Assembly: GCF_034067285.1 (NCBI RefSeq)
Contig: NZ_CP139286.1
Location: forward strand, 620,001-684,000
Direction: 5' to 3'
Origin: Acinetobacter pittii
GTDB lineage: Bacteria > Pseudomonadota > Gammaproteobacteria > Pseudomonadales > Moraxellaceae
DNA: 64,000 nucleotides
In this document: piece by piece, positions 8,842-17,500 of the stretch
Position numbering within the stretch: position 1 is the first letter of the stretch
Layout of the letters: each line of letters starts with the position of its first letter
Program-made: the position numbers and the translations under genes
Notes under the pieces: generated by a model
Seen by the model: only the letters and a program-made list of their open reading frames with translations
The model's database searches: none
Told to the model about the DNA's origin: nothing

Positions 8842-10971
8842 ATGTCCTTATTACGCTTAGACCGACTTCATTACTGTATTTTGATGAGTATGGGCTGTAT
8901 TTCTAGCCCGATTGTGTGGGCAGAAGACTTAAATTCAGACGTGGCCAAATTGCCAACTTTACATGTGGAAGCGACACGTACCGATACAACCTATTTGCAA
9001 ACACCAGCTTCGGTTTTTCGAATAGATGCACCTCAAGTCGATACTTCTTCACAAGTAAATTTAACTGAAGTTGTGAAGGGTGTACCGAGTTTACAGCTTC
9101 GCAATCGTGAAAATTATGCTCAAGATTTACAATTGTCTATGCGTGGTTTTGGTGCACGTTCCACTTTTGGTGTCCGTGGTATTCGTCTATATGTGGATGG
9201 TATTCCTGCGACAATGCCAGATGGACAAGGCCAAACGTCTAATATCGATTTAAGTAGTTTGGATCATGTGGAAGTTCTAACGGGACCTTTTTCTTCACTT
9301 TATGGAAACTCATCGGGCGGGACAATTTTAACGACTACTAAAGAAGGGCAAGGGAAGGACTCAATTGAGCTGAGCTATTCGGGAGGCAGCCACGATAAAA
9401 GCAGAGCAGGACTCGTGCTACAAGGTGGGGCAAAGAGTGCGAATGAACCAAACTATGTTATTAGTTCATCATATTTCGATACGGATGGTTACCGAGAACA
9501 TAGCGGTGCAGAAAAAGTATTAAACAATGCAAAGCTCAGTTGGAATCTTGATGATGGTAGTAAAATCAACTGGGTAACCAATTATGTCAAAATCCATGCA
9601 GACGATCCGCAGGGCTTGACCCGTGAGCAGTGGAATGCCAATCCGAAGCAACAAGTCCCATTTTTAAAGCAATTTAATGTCCGTAAAGATATTGAGCAGA
9701 CTCAAACGGGGGTGACTTGGTCTAAACCGATTAATGATAAAAATGAACTCTATGCCATGGCATATTTAGGCAATCGTCAAGTCACTCAATATCAATCTAT
9801 CCCTAAGTCAACACAAGATGCGAATGTAAACCATGCGGGTGGAGTGATTGATTTTGAGCGTAATTATTATGGTGCCGATTTCCGTTGGACAGGTAAAGAG
9901 TTACTTCCGAATACCACTGTAAGCGTTGGTGTTGCACTTGATGCAATGGATGAAGACCGTAAAGGTTTCGAAAACTTTAATTTAGTAAACGGTCAGCCTT
10001 CTTATGGCGTCAAAGGTAATCTACGCCGTGATGAAGACAATACTTTGTGGAATATTGACCCCTATTTGCAAGCTTCATGGCAGTTCTTACCAACATGGCG
10101 TTTAGATACAGGTGTACGCTATAGCAATGTCCACTATAAGTCGGAAGATAACTATTTAAGCAATGGCGATGATAGTGGTAAGACTGATTATAATAAAGTT
10201 TTACCTTCTGCTGCTTTAAGCTGGCAAATTATACCTGTGCTTATGGCCTATGTAAGTTATGCCAAAGGCTTTGAAACACCCACTTTTACTGAAATGGCAT
10301 ATCGACCAGACGGCAAAAGTGGTTTTAATTTTGATTTAACGGCATCAACAAGCGATACCTATGAAACGGGCTTAAAATCACAAAACTATTTAGGTGATTT
10401 TACTTTGGCGGTATTCCAGACTAAAACCAAAGATGACATCGTTTCTGCTGGTAGCTCAAATGGCCGATCAACTTTCCGCAATGCAGATAAAACCTTGCGT
10501 GAGGGGGTAGAATTTGCATGGAATAAAAAGTTATGGAGAGATTTAACAGCGACTGCAAGCTATACATATTTAGATGCAACTTTTGATGCTGATATTCCAG
10601 CTTTAGGGAATATTGCTCAAATTCCATCAGGCAATGCCATTCCTGGAATTGCCAAAAACCAAGCTTATGCCTCTTTGGCTTGGCAGCCATCGCACGGTCT
10701 ATATGGTGGTGTAGATGTACAGTATATGGATAAAGTATACGTGAATGATACCAACAGTGACGCAGCACCGAGCTACAGTGTAACCTCAGCTAATGTTGGT
10801 TATGCATGGGTAATGGGCGATTGGAAAGTGAATAGCTTTGCCCGTGTCGATAACCTATTTGATAAAAACTATGCAGGTTCAGTGATCGTAAATGATGGTA
10901 ATGGACGCTACTTTGAACCAGCGGATGGACGTAACTGGAGTGCAGGTTTACGTGTAATTAAGCAATTCTAG
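8842..10971 (+). CDS. pqqU: PqqU/YncD-type TonB-dependent outer-membrane receptor
   Basis: TonB-dependent outer-membrane receptor, 709 residues. A signal peptide ends near residue 27 (VWA-ED), the plug domain covers about 45-160, and the beta-barrel ends in a C-terminal Phe. The plug segments RGFGARSTFGVRGIRLYVDG and MPDGQGQTSNIDL and the barrel end DNLFDKNYAGSVIVNDGNGR are nearly those of E. coli YncD as I remember it. YncD has been renamed PqqU for uptake of pyrroloquinoline quinone, the cofactor of membrane glucose dehydrogenase. PQQ is therefore the best substrate guess, not a siderophore. The start at 8842 has AAGGA eight bases upstream. An Old Yellow Enzyme gene begins nine bases after the stop codon. 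Confidence 0.85.
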   Translation: MSLLRLDRLHYCILMSMGCISSPIVWAEDLNSDVAKLPTLHVEATRTDTTYLQTPASVFRIDAPQVDTSSQVNLTEVVKGVPSLQLRNRENYAQDLQLSMRGFGARSTFGVRGIRLYVDGIPATMPDGQGQTSNIDLSSLDHVEVLTGPFSSLYGNSSGGTILTTTKEGQGKDSIELSYSGGSHDKSRAGLVLQGGAKSANEPNYVISSSYFDTDGYREHSGAEKVLNNAKLSWNLDDGSKINWVTNYVKIHADDPQGLTREQWNANPKQQVPFLKQFNVRKDIEQTQTGVTWSKPINDKNELYAMAYLGNRQVTQYQSIPKSTQDANVNHAGGVIDFERNYYGADFRWTGKELLPNTTVSVGVALDAMDEDRKGFENFNLVNGQPSYGVKGNLRRDEDNTLWNIDPYLQASWQFLPTWRLDTGVRYSNVHYKSEDNYLSNGDDSGKTDYNKVLPSAALSWQIIPVLMAYVSYAKGFETPTFTEMAYRPDGKSGFNFDLTASTSDTYETGLKSQNYLGDFTLAVFQTKTKDDIVSAGSSNGRSTFRNADKTLREGVEFAWNKKLWRDLTATASYTYLDATFDADIPALGNIAQIPSGNAIPGIAKNQAYASLAWQPSHGLYGGVDVQYMDKVYVNDTNSDAAPSYSVTSANVGYAWVMGDWKVNSFARVDNLFDKNYAGSVIVNDGNGRYFEPADGRNWSAGLRVIKQF

Positions 10972-10980
10972 GAATTAAAA

Positions 10981-12090
10981 ATGGCAAAATTATTTGAAAC
11001 GGTTAACTTTGGTTCACTACAACTGGTCAATAGAATTGTAATTGCTCCGATGTGCCAATATTCGGCAACAGATGACGGTGAAATTACCTATTGGCATGAA
11101 CAGCAATGGGCAAATTATGCATTGTCTGGTGCAGGGCTCTGTATTGTGGAGGCGACTGCTGTACAGCCTGAAGGTCGAATTAGCTATGCTGACCTTGGAC
11201 TGTGGAATGATCAGCAACGTGACCAAATCAAAACGTTGTTAGCTAAGGTTCATACACTTTCACCGATGCCATTTGGAATTCAGTTAGCACATGCAGGCCG
11301 TAAAGCATCTACTGAAAAACCGTGGTTAGGTAAAGGTCAGATTGCAAAAGATCAGCCTCATGGTTGGCAAACGGTTGCTCCAAGTGAAAGTACCTTTTCA
11401 GTGCATGATGCAGCGCCCCATGCTTTGACCATTGCTGAGATTAAAGAAGTTCAACAAGACTTTGCTGCAGCTGCAAAACGTGCAGTAGAGGCTGGATTTG
11501 AGTTGATTGAAATTCATGCGGCGCACGGTTACTTACTACATCAATTCTTATCGCCAATTGCCAATCAGCGAACTGATGAATATGGTGGTTCTTTAGAAAA
11601 CCGTATGCGTATGACCCTTGAGGTTCTTCAGGCAATTAAACTCGCTGTACCAGAAGGCTATCCTGTAGGTGTTAGATTGTCTGCGACCGATTGGTTAGAA
11701 AGTATTGAGCATTGGGATATTGAGTCTACAGTGGGTTTATCAAAAGCTTTAGAGCAATTGGGCGCAGCATACGTGCATGTGTCTAGTGGTGGTTTGCACG
11801 AGCATCAATCTATTACGATTGGGGCGGGCTACCAAGTTCCTTTTGCTGAACAAGTCAAAAAGCATGTGTCTATTCCAGTCATTGCTGTAGGGTTAATTAC
11901 TGAGCCAGAACACGCTGAACAAATTTTGGAAAACCAGCAAGCCGATGCTATTGGTCTTGCTCGTGCAATGTTATATGACCCAAGATGGCCTTGGCATGCA
12001 GCAGCCGCTTTAGGTGCAGAAGTTAAAATTGCACCTCAGTATTTGCGTTGCCAACCTCATGGATTAAAACAGCTTTTTAACTCTTTTTAA
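10981..12090 (+). CDS. Old Yellow Enzyme family NADH:flavin oxidoreductase (YqjM/NamA type)
   Basis: FMN-dependent ene-reductase of 369 residues with a single TIM barrel. It belongs to the YqjM-like class: APMCQYSA carries the Cys (residue 25) and Tyr that tune the flavin, and IHAAHGYLLHQFLSP carries the active-site His pair. NQRTDEYGGSLENR and the phosphate-binding end VGLITEPEHAEQIL complete the pattern. Such enzymes reduce activated C=C bonds; the cellular substrate is unknown. The start is nine bases after the PqqU-like stop, with AGGA overlapping that stop, so the two are very likely cotranscribed. A strong terminator follows. Confidence 0.92.
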   Translation: MAKLFETVNFGSLQLVNRIVIAPMCQYSATDDGEITYWHEQQWANYALSGAGLCIVEATAVQPEGRISYADLGLWNDQQRDQIKTLLAKVHTLSPMPFGIQLAHAGRKASTEKPWLGKGQIAKDQPHGWQTVAPSESTFSVHDAAPHALTIAEIKEVQQDFAAAAKRAVEAGFELIEIHAAHGYLLHQFLSPIANQRTDEYGGSLENRMRMTLEVLQAIKLAVPEGYPVGVRLSATDWLESIEHWDIESTVGLSKALEQLGAAYVHVSSGGLHEHQSITIGAGYQVPFAEQVKKHVSIPVIAVGLITEPEHAEQILENQQADAIGLARAMLYDPRWPWHAAAALGAEVKIAPQYLRCQPHGLKQLFNSF

Positions 12091-12096
12091 TTGTAT

Positions 12097-12127
12097 TGGG
12101 CAAAGTCATCTTTGCCCATTTTTCTTT
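12097..12127 (+). terminator. Intrinsic terminator after the Old Yellow Enzyme gene
   Basis: GGGCAAAG / CTTTGCCC with a TCAT loop, followed by ATTTTTCTTT. Confidence 0.9.
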
Positions 12128-12146
12128 CGCTAAGTGAGGACGGTCA

Positions 12147-13070
12147 GTGGTTTTTCAGGTTATTTTACCTATCTTGATATTGCTATTGATGGGCTATGTT
12201 TGTGTTCTCATCAAATTGGTAACACCTGAACAAATCAGGGTACTTAGCGCATTCGTAATTAAAATCTCCTTACCCGCATTTTTAATTCACTCCTTGGCAA
12301 ATAAAAACTTACAAGACATTTGGCACCCCGCTTACTTTATTGCTTATGGCGGAGGGTCCTTAATTTTATTTTTCTTGGCTTTTGTCCTCTATCGAAAATA
12401 TTTTAAAAATAGCTTAACTCATAGCGCCGTCATCTCGATGGGCGCATCTATGTCCAATACTGGATTTATGGGAACAGCTATTTTAACCATGCTGATAGGT
12501 AATCATGCTGCGATCTATATTTCTTTAACACTTATTATTGAAAATTTATTGATTGTGGCACTGATGCTCATTTTGGCTGAAGCTGGTTTACATCAACAGC
12601 AAAATCTTTTACCGCTTTTAAAACAGACATTTTTAAACTTACTTAAGAATCCTGTCATTATCGCTATTTTGGTTGGGATGGGATGCATTCTTTTAGATGT
12701 TAATCTTCCTGCAACGCTTGACCAGTCTTTAGAGTTACTTGGACTTACAGCTTCGCCTTTAGCCTTGTTTGCCATTGGCGGAAGTTTAGTAGGTATTGGA
12801 ATAACAACGGTAAATATAGAAAGCATTTTGTTGGCGATATTGAAAGTTATCCTCATGCCATCCGTGATTTTTTCACTCTTTTTGATCACTCCCAATGTAA
12901 GTCGTGAAATGCTTTATGCAGGAACATTAATTGCTGCTTTACCAATGCCGATTGCTTTTGGAATTTTTGGACAAGCCTATGGCTTAAATGAAAAAGCATT
13001 AACACCGCTTATGATTAGTACGATTGTTGGTTTTATTGGTGTTAGCGGGCTGATTGCTTTGTGGTGGTAA
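12147..13070 (+). CDS. AEC family transporter
   Basis: Inner-membrane permease of the auxin efflux carrier (AEC) family, 307 residues, about ten hydrophobic helices in two halves. Typical features are the N-terminal MGYVCVLIKLVTPEQIRVLS, the conserved small-residue stretch SMSNTGFMGTAIL in mid-protein, and the end helices ALPMPIAFGIFGQAYG. Bacterial members carry organic acids such as malate, but the substrate cannot be assigned here. The start codon is GTG at 12147 with GAGG nine bases upstream; there is no better ATG. It converges on the Sel1 gene with a shared hairpin between them. Confidence 0.88.
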   Translation: MVFQVILPILILLLMGYVCVLIKLVTPEQIRVLSAFVIKISLPAFLIHSLANKNLQDIWHPAYFIAYGGGSLILFFLAFVLYRKYFKNSLTHSAVISMGASMSNTGFMGTAILTMLIGNHAAIYISLTLIIENLLIVALMLILAEAGLHQQQNLLPLLKQTFLNLLKNPVIIAILVGMGCILLDVNLPATLDQSLELLGLTASPLALFAIGGSLVGIGITTVNIESILLAILKVILMPSVIFSLFLITPNVSREMLYAGTLIAALPMPIAFGIFGQAYGLNEKALTPLMISTIVGFIGVSGLIALWW

Positions 13071-13071
13071 A

Positions 13072-13096
13072 AGAAAAGCCCCATGAGGGGCTTATA
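13072..13096 (-). terminator. Terminator between convergent genes
   Basis: AAGCCCC / GGGGCTT with an ATGA loop. The T-run is on the minus strand, so it mainly ends the Sel1 gene. Confidence 0.75.
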
Positions 13097-13103
13097 TCAT
13101 TCA

Positions 13104-13928
13104 TTATTTTTTCGGTACTGGCTGTGTTGGAGCATTGGCAGCCTGTTTGCTCTTTTCTGCAATAATCTTATCAACCGAAGCTAACGATTCTTTAGCATTT
13201 GGAACATTTTGATTGGCAAGTTCAGTAAAAATCTTTTTTGCTTGCGGTAGATTTTGCGGAATGATATTGCCATTTGCCATCATGGTTGCTAAAGCCATAG
13301 AAGCAGGTGCATAACCTTTTTGTGCAATTGACTGTAAAGCCTCAATGCCTTGGCGTTTCATTAAAGGATTTTTATTTTCAACCCCTTGGCTAATATCGTA
13401 AAGTGCTTTGACCTGAATCGCAGGGTAGTTGCCTTTTCGAATTAAAGGTGCCAATTTTTGCAGGGCGATTTGATGTGACTGCGATTTTTTCTGAGCAAAT
13501 AAAATCGTCGCAATTTTTACAGTTGCATCATCAGAACCTTGAGCAGATGCCTTTTGAACATATTGACTGAATTTATTGCTATCTTTAGCAACACCTAATT
13601 CACCAGTCTCATAAATTTGTGCAAGCGTGTAACTTGCTTGGGCGTAGCCTTTATTTGAAGCGTCTTCATAGTATTTAAGGGCTTTAGAAGAGTCTTTTGC
13701 TGTACCTTGGCCCATTTGAGTCATATAGCCTAAGTTATAGATAGCTTGGGCATTACCTGATTGGGCTAAGCGTTGCATTTCCTGAAATGCAGCAGAATAA
13801 TTTTTTGCTGCATAGAGTTGTTCAGCTTGTTTGAAAACATCGGTTTTCGCAGCAGTCGCTGTGTTATCAGCTGCAAAAATTGATGCACTTGAAAGGGTGA
13901 TTAGGCTTGCGATTAGTAATTTCTTCAT
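13104..13928 (-). CDS. Secreted Sel1-like/TPR repeat protein
   Basis: Periplasmic repeat protein, 274 residues, with a clear signal peptide cleaved near SIFA-ADN (residue 19-20). The body is a run of Sel1-like helical repeats, for example AIYNLGYMTQMGQGTAKDSS followed by AQASYTLAQIYETGELG, which form a binding scaffold. The C-terminal 25 residues are polar and proline-containing and probably unstructured. No enzyme motif is seen; the partner is unknown. The promoter side carries two copies of an ATTGATG-containing inverted repeat, hinting at control by a dimeric regulator. Confidence 0.85.
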   Translation of the reverse strand: MKKLLIASLITLSSASIFAADNTATAAKTDVFKQAEQLYAAKNYSAAFQEMQRLAQSGNAQAIYNLGYMTQMGQGTAKDSSKALKYYEDASNKGYAQASYTLAQIYETGELGVAKDSNKFSQYVQKASAQGSDDATVKIATILFAQKKSQSHQIALQKLAPLIRKGNYPAIQVKALYDISQGVENKNPLMKRQGIEALQSIAQKGYAPASMALATMMANGNIIPQNLPQAKKIFTELANQNVPNAKESLASVDKIIAEKSKQAANAPTQPVPKK

Positions 13929-13956
13929 TTCTTTTTAACCTTTTACTTTGTAGCTA

Positions 13957-14016
13957 CATCAATCCATTGATGCATTAAAGAGTTTCAATTTCTCATCATA
14001 AATATTGATTGATGAA
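13957..14016. promoter_or_regulatory. Two ATTGATG-type inverted repeats before the Sel1 gene
   Basis: The perfect palindrome CATCAAT-CC-ATTGATG (13957-13972) is followed about 20 bases on by a looser TCATCA...TGATGA repeat (about 13993-14015) that also contains ATTGATG. They lie 29-90 bases upstream of the leftward Sel1 start, where an operator would be expected. Confidence 0.4.
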
Positions 14017-14069
14017 AGTAAACAGCCGATTTGTATATAAAGCACTGCACTTTGGGCAAATTGTGGAGA

Positions 14070-14104
14070 AAAATACCCACCCACATTCATAAAATGGAGT
14101 GGGT
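14070..14104 (-). terminator. Probable terminator of dsbC
   Basis: Read on the minus strand: TACCCAC ... GTGGGTA stem with a long loop, then TTTTT. The stem lies just after the dsbC stop. Confidence 0.6.
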
Positions 14105-14111
14105 AATATTG

Positions 14112-14822
14112 TTATTTTGCTGACTGAAGTAATGCTTCAATTTGCTTGGCATCAGTTGGTACACCAGAGAGTCTTTGGCCATCTTGCAAGAACAGAGTAG
14201 GTGTTCCATCGATATTTAATTTTTGACCTAAAGCGATATTTTTCTGAATTGGGCTTGAGCAACTTTTGCTATTTGTTGGCAATTTGCGATTAAGCATGTA
14301 GTTTGTCCAAGCTTCTGCCGGATTTTTTGAACACCAGATTTGATTTGAAACTTTTTCAGCATTTGGATGCAAACTGGTGAGAGGATAAAGGAATACATAT
14401 ACCGTTACGTTATCAACCCCAACCATATTTTGTTCTAGACGCTGGCAATATGGGCAATCAGGGTCACTAAAGATATAGATCGTACGTTCGCCTTTACCTT
14501 TTACATATTTAATGGCCTGATTTAATGGCAAACTTTTAACGTCAATCTTACCCAATTCGGCAATTCGTTCTTCAGTCATATTTTTTTGTTGTTTGATGTC
14601 GACTAAATTACCAACAAAAAAGTACTTCGCATCTTGGTTTGTATAGACAATGCGGCCGCTTGTATACACTTCATAAATACCTTGTACAGGAGATTGATAA
14701 ACACCTTTTACAGGCAAATCGGGATAATTCGTCTTAAGATTTTGTTCAAGTGTTTTAACATCAGCGTGAGCAGAACCGAAAATAGCCAGACCCAACATGA
14801 GTGTAGCAAGTTTAGTTTTCAT
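14112..14822 (-). CDS. dsbC: Periplasmic disulfide isomerase DsbC
   Basis: DsbC/DsbG-type thiol:disulfide isomerase, 236 residues, which reshuffles wrong disulfides in secreted proteins. The signal peptide ends at SAHA-D (residue 20-21). An N-terminal dimerisation domain covers about 21-80 and is followed by a linker helix and a thioredoxin domain. The active site is CPYC (Cys123 and Cys126), where E. coli DsbC has CGYC. A second cysteine pair (Cys163, Cys187) and the cis-proline GTPT (Pro207) match the family. AAGAG precedes the ATG. It is flanked by a Sel1 protein and ygfZ on the same strand, each with its own terminator. Confidence 0.93.
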   Translation of the reverse strand: MKTKLATLMLGLAIFGSAHADVKTLEQNLKTNYPDLPVKGVYQSPVQGIYEVYTSGRIVYTNQDAKYFFVGNLVDIKQQKNMTEERIAELGKIDVKSLPLNQAIKYVKGKGERTIYIFSDPDCPYCQRLEQNMVGVDNVTVYVFLYPLTSLHPNAEKVSNQIWCSKNPAEAWTNYMLNRKLPTNSKSCSSPIQKNIALGQKLNIDGTPTLFLQDGQRLSGVPTDAKQIEALLQSAK

Positions 14823-14919
14823 CTTTTTTCTCTTGAATTACAACAGGGCTAATGATGGCATATAAAGCTTAAAAAATTGACGTTCTAATATAATGAAATC
14901 ATTAGTGTTTTGTATCTAT

Positions 14920-14947
14920 AAAAAAGCCCACTAACTTAGCAGTGGGC
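14920..14947 (-). terminator. Intrinsic terminator of ygfZ
   Basis: On the minus strand GCCCACT / AGTGGGC with an eight-base loop, then TTTTTT. Confidence 0.9.
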
Positions 14948-14968
14948 AGTTTGAACTAATAAAAGTTA

Positions 14969-15691
14969 TTATTGTGGTCTTGCTACGTCGCCACTTAAAG
15001 CTTCTGGTAACTCAAGAACTTGAACCCCTAACTCTTGAAGAGCAGCAGGTTTAGCTACAACTAAAGCAAGATAGCCTTCATCATTTGCAATACTATTAAC
15101 GACTTCTACATCGTTATTTAATTGAGTTGCTGAAGCTGGTGCTTCACCTGTACCTTGCACAAGATGTAACCAGTGTTTTGGTTTTGCTTTAAACCAAAGG
15201 CGTGCCACAATTTCCTGGCCTAAGTAACAGCCCTTGTCGTAATTGACGCCTTCACGTTGATGTAAACGTAATTCCTGTGGTTGGAATTCATGTTCCGTTG
15301 TCTGTGTAATCCAAGCTTGACCAGTCATAATGGCTTGTTTTTGCCATTCAGAAATATCAGTTTCAGCAGTAGTGAACTCAGTTTGATGATTCACTACTTT
15401 TGGGAACACAATGCCTTGTTCACTTAAGGTCATTTTTGAAAAGGCGCCATATTTTTTAATGTGCTTGGCAAACTCTTCAGCTTGATCTTGAGTAACTACA
15501 ATTTCAAAACTTTCAGCATTAATCTTCTTTAGCCATAAGCCAAAGTGAATACGACCTTTAAGATCACAAATAGCTGTATAGCGAGTTGTATTTTCAGCTA
15601 AACGTTCAGTATCTACAGTAACTTGGCCTTGTAAAAACTTTTGTGCATCTACACCGTTTAAAGCATATGAGGAGAAAGCGAGCAGACTCAT
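14969..15691 (-). CDS. ygfZ: YgfZ/GcvT-domain folate-binding protein
   Basis: Tetrahydrofolate-binding protein of the YgfZ family, which supports iron-sulfur cluster enzymes. The diagnostic motif K-G-C-Y-x-G-Q-E is seen as DKGCYLGQEIVARL. The N-terminal half has VDAQKFLQGQVTVD, the usual GcvT-like start. At 240 residues it is shorter than the 326-residue E. coli protein, as in other Acinetobacter-like relatives. The frame is open to a TTG at 15709, but the ATG at 15691 (MSLLAFSSYALNG) is the better start. It has its own terminator. Confidence 0.87.
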   Translation of the reverse strand: MSLLAFSSYALNGVDAQKFLQGQVTVDTERLAENTTRYTAICDLKGRIHFGLWLKKINAESFEIVVTQDQAEEFAKHIKKYGAFSKMTLSEQGIVFPKVVNHQTEFTTAETDISEWQKQAIMTGQAWITQTTEHEFQPQELRLHQREGVNYDKGCYLGQEIVARLWFKAKPKHWLHLVQGTGEAPASATQLNNDVEVVNSIANDEGYLALVVAKPAALQELGVQVLELPEALSGDVARPQ

Positions 15692-15908
15692 GATTAATCT
15701 CAAATTCAATATGTTTCTTTATGATTGCTGACTATTTTGCTCCATTTTTACTAAAAAATCAGCCATAGTTTTCGTAATTTGATTTTGTGCTGTATACCGA
15801 TTTTTAGTTTAAAAAAACACCAAAAATATACGTTTGGATAAATTGGAAGGTTTAAGCTAATAACGATAATTTCAATAATTTTAGGGAAATTAAAATAAGG
15901 AGAATACG

Positions 15909-16358
15909 ATGACAACAGGAACAGTAAAATTTCATCGTGTGTTTAAGGCTCCAGCCGAGCGAGTCTATCGTGCATTTTTAGATCCAGATGCTTTAGTAAA
16001 GTGGCTGCCACCTCATGGTTTTACTGCCAAGGTTCATAGTTTTGATGCAAATGTTGGTGGCTCATACAAAATGAGTTTTACCAATTTTTCAACAGGTTCA
16101 ACACATGCTTTCGGTGGAACATATGTTGAACTAGTTCCAAATGAATTAATTCGCTACAACGATCAATTCGATGATCCAAATTTACCAGGAACTATGCAAG
16201 TCACTATTACATTAAAAACGGTAATGGTGGGTACAGAAGTGCACATTACACAAGAAGGAATACCTGAAGTTATTCCTGTAGAAGCCTGCTACTTAGGATG
16301 GCAAGAATCACTATCTTTACTCACGTTATTAGTTGAAGCTGAAATTCCAGACCAATAA
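15909..16358 (+). CDS. SRPBCC family (AHSA1-like) protein
   Basis: Small helix-grip protein of 149 residues, START/AHSA1-like. The typical N-terminus is KFHRVFKAPAERVYRAFLDP, then WLPPHGF, and a C-terminal helix with CYLGWQESLSLL. Members bind hydrophobic ligands or act as chaperone cofactors; the ligand here is unknown. AAGGAG lies eight bases before the ATG, a very strong ribosome site. A hairpin terminator follows, so this is a single-gene unit at the head of four small stress-type genes. Confidence 0.88.
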   Translation: MTTGTVKFHRVFKAPAERVYRAFLDPDALVKWLPPHGFTAKVHSFDANVGGSYKMSFTNFSTGSTHAFGGTYVELVPNELIRYNDQFDDPNLPGTMQVTITLKTVMVGTEVHITQEGIPEVIPVEACYLGWQESLSLLTLLVEAEIPDQ

Positions 16359-16382
16359 AAAGTTATTTTTAGAGTCACATAT

Positions 16383-16421
16383 AAAAGTGAGTAGATTTAT
16401 TTCTGCTCACTTTTTCTTTTT
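16383..16421 (+). terminator. Intrinsic terminator of the SRPBCC gene
   Basis: AAAAGTGAGTAGA pairs with TCTGCTCACTTTT (one T-G pair), then a T-rich tail. Confidence 0.8.
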
Positions 16422-16496
16422 GAGCTTTATTCTAAATGAATAAAATATAGAATAATTTTATAACTCCAAAATATAAGTTGTATGCAGAGAAAAAAG

Positions 16497-16853
16497 ATGG
16501 ATATACATATTAAAAGAATTTATGAAAAGGCCGACCCTAGTGACGGTAAGCGAATTTTGGTTGACCGCCTATGGACCAGGGGAATTAGTAAAGAGAATGC
16601 TCATTTAGATTTGTGGCTAAAAGAAGTGGCTCCTTCAACTGAACTTAGAAAATGGTTCCATGCTGCAACGCCAGATCATTGGGAAGAATTTAAGCAGCGT
16701 TATTTAAAAGAGCTTGAAACCAACTCCGCAGTTGAAGAACTGCAAAAGATTGTAGCTGAGCATACAGTTACGTTTTTATATTCAGCAAAAGATGTTGAAA
16801 ATAACCATGCAATTATTTTGAAAGAATATTTATTAAGTAAAAACTTAAAATGA
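16497..16853 (+). CDS. YeaO-like DUF488 family protein
   Basis: DUF488 protein of 118 residues, similar to E. coli YeaO: IKRIYEKADPSDGKRILVDR, WTRGISKE, then SPxTELRKWFH-like text and a closing TFLYSAKDVENNHAIIL. Function is not established for the family. The frame opens five codons earlier at 16482, but AGAGAAAAAAG lies just before the ATG at 16497 and MDIHIKRIY matches YeaO. It lies between an SRPBCC gene and yjdM on the same strand. Confidence 0.85.
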   Translation: MDIHIKRIYEKADPSDGKRILVDRLWTRGISKENAHLDLWLKEVAPSTELRKWFHAATPDHWEEFKQRYLKELETNSAVEELQKIVAEHTVTFLYSAKDVENNHAIILKEYLLSKNLK

Positions 16854-16944
16854 ATATATAAATTTTTTTTTGGTAAAAGTCTTTTATTTAAAACTTTAAA
16901 AAATGAGTTGTATCTCGCATAATATACTTTTTGAGATTTTTTTC

Positions 16945-17289
16945 ATGTCTTTGCCAAACTGCCCAAAATGCCAATCAGAATATACTTACCAAGATGGCGA
17001 CTTATTGATTTGTCCTGAATGTTCACATGAGTGGAAAGAAGGAGAAGCATCGCTTACTGAAGAACAAGAAATTATTAAAGATGCGAATGGAAATGTATTA
17101 GCTGATGGCGACAGCGTCACTGTAATTAAAGACTTAAAAATTAAAGGTTCATCTTCAGTCGTTAAAGTCGGTACAAAGGTAAAAACGATTCGTTTAGTTC
17201 CAGATGCAAGTGATGGCCATAATATTGATTGCAAAATTGATGGCATTGGTCAGATGAAATTAAAATCTGAATTTGTAAAAAAAGCTTAA
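16945..17289 (+). CDS. yjdM: YjdM (PhnA-like) zinc-ribbon protein
   Basis: Small soluble protein, 114 residues, nearly the same as E. coli YjdM (formerly PhnA). An N-terminal zinc ribbon CPKC...CPEC lies at residues 6-27, followed by the YjdM C-terminal domain ([20 protein letters not shown] and [12 protein letters not shown]). The old phosphonoacetate hydrolase name is not supported for this family in enterics; the role is unclear. I use the ATG at 16945, giving MSLPNCPKC; 14 upstream codons are open but are not homologous. A strong terminator follows. Confidence 0.92.
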   Translation: MSLPNCPKCQSEYTYQDGDLLICPECSHEWKEGEASLTEEQEIIKDANGNVLADGDSVTVIKDLKIKGSSSVVKVGTKVKTIRLVPDASDGHNIDCKIDGIGQMKLKSEFVKKA

Positions 17290-17312
17290 ACTGTTAATTA
17301 TTATTACATTTC

Positions 17313-17345
17313 AGCAGAGATAGATGTATATATCTCTGCTTTTTA
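17313..17345 (+). terminator. Intrinsic terminator of yjdM
   Basis: Ten-base stem AGCAGAGATA / TATCTCTGCT, eight-base loop, then TTTT. Confidence 0.92.
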
Positions 17346-17500
17346 AATTTCTAACATCATTCTAATTTTATTACGAAAAAGTATAAAAAATGGGCTATTC
17401 AAGGAATAATTGGGGCTTTATATTGTTATTAATAACAAAAAACTTTCGTCCAGAATAATAACGAAAGTCATACCCACACCAACAAAAAAATGAGGTTTTT

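Noticed and set aside
10421-10768. Leftward ORF of 115 codons inside the PqqU-like gene
   Set aside because: The rightward frame encodes the conserved barrel end; the antisense product is His/Leu-rich without family.
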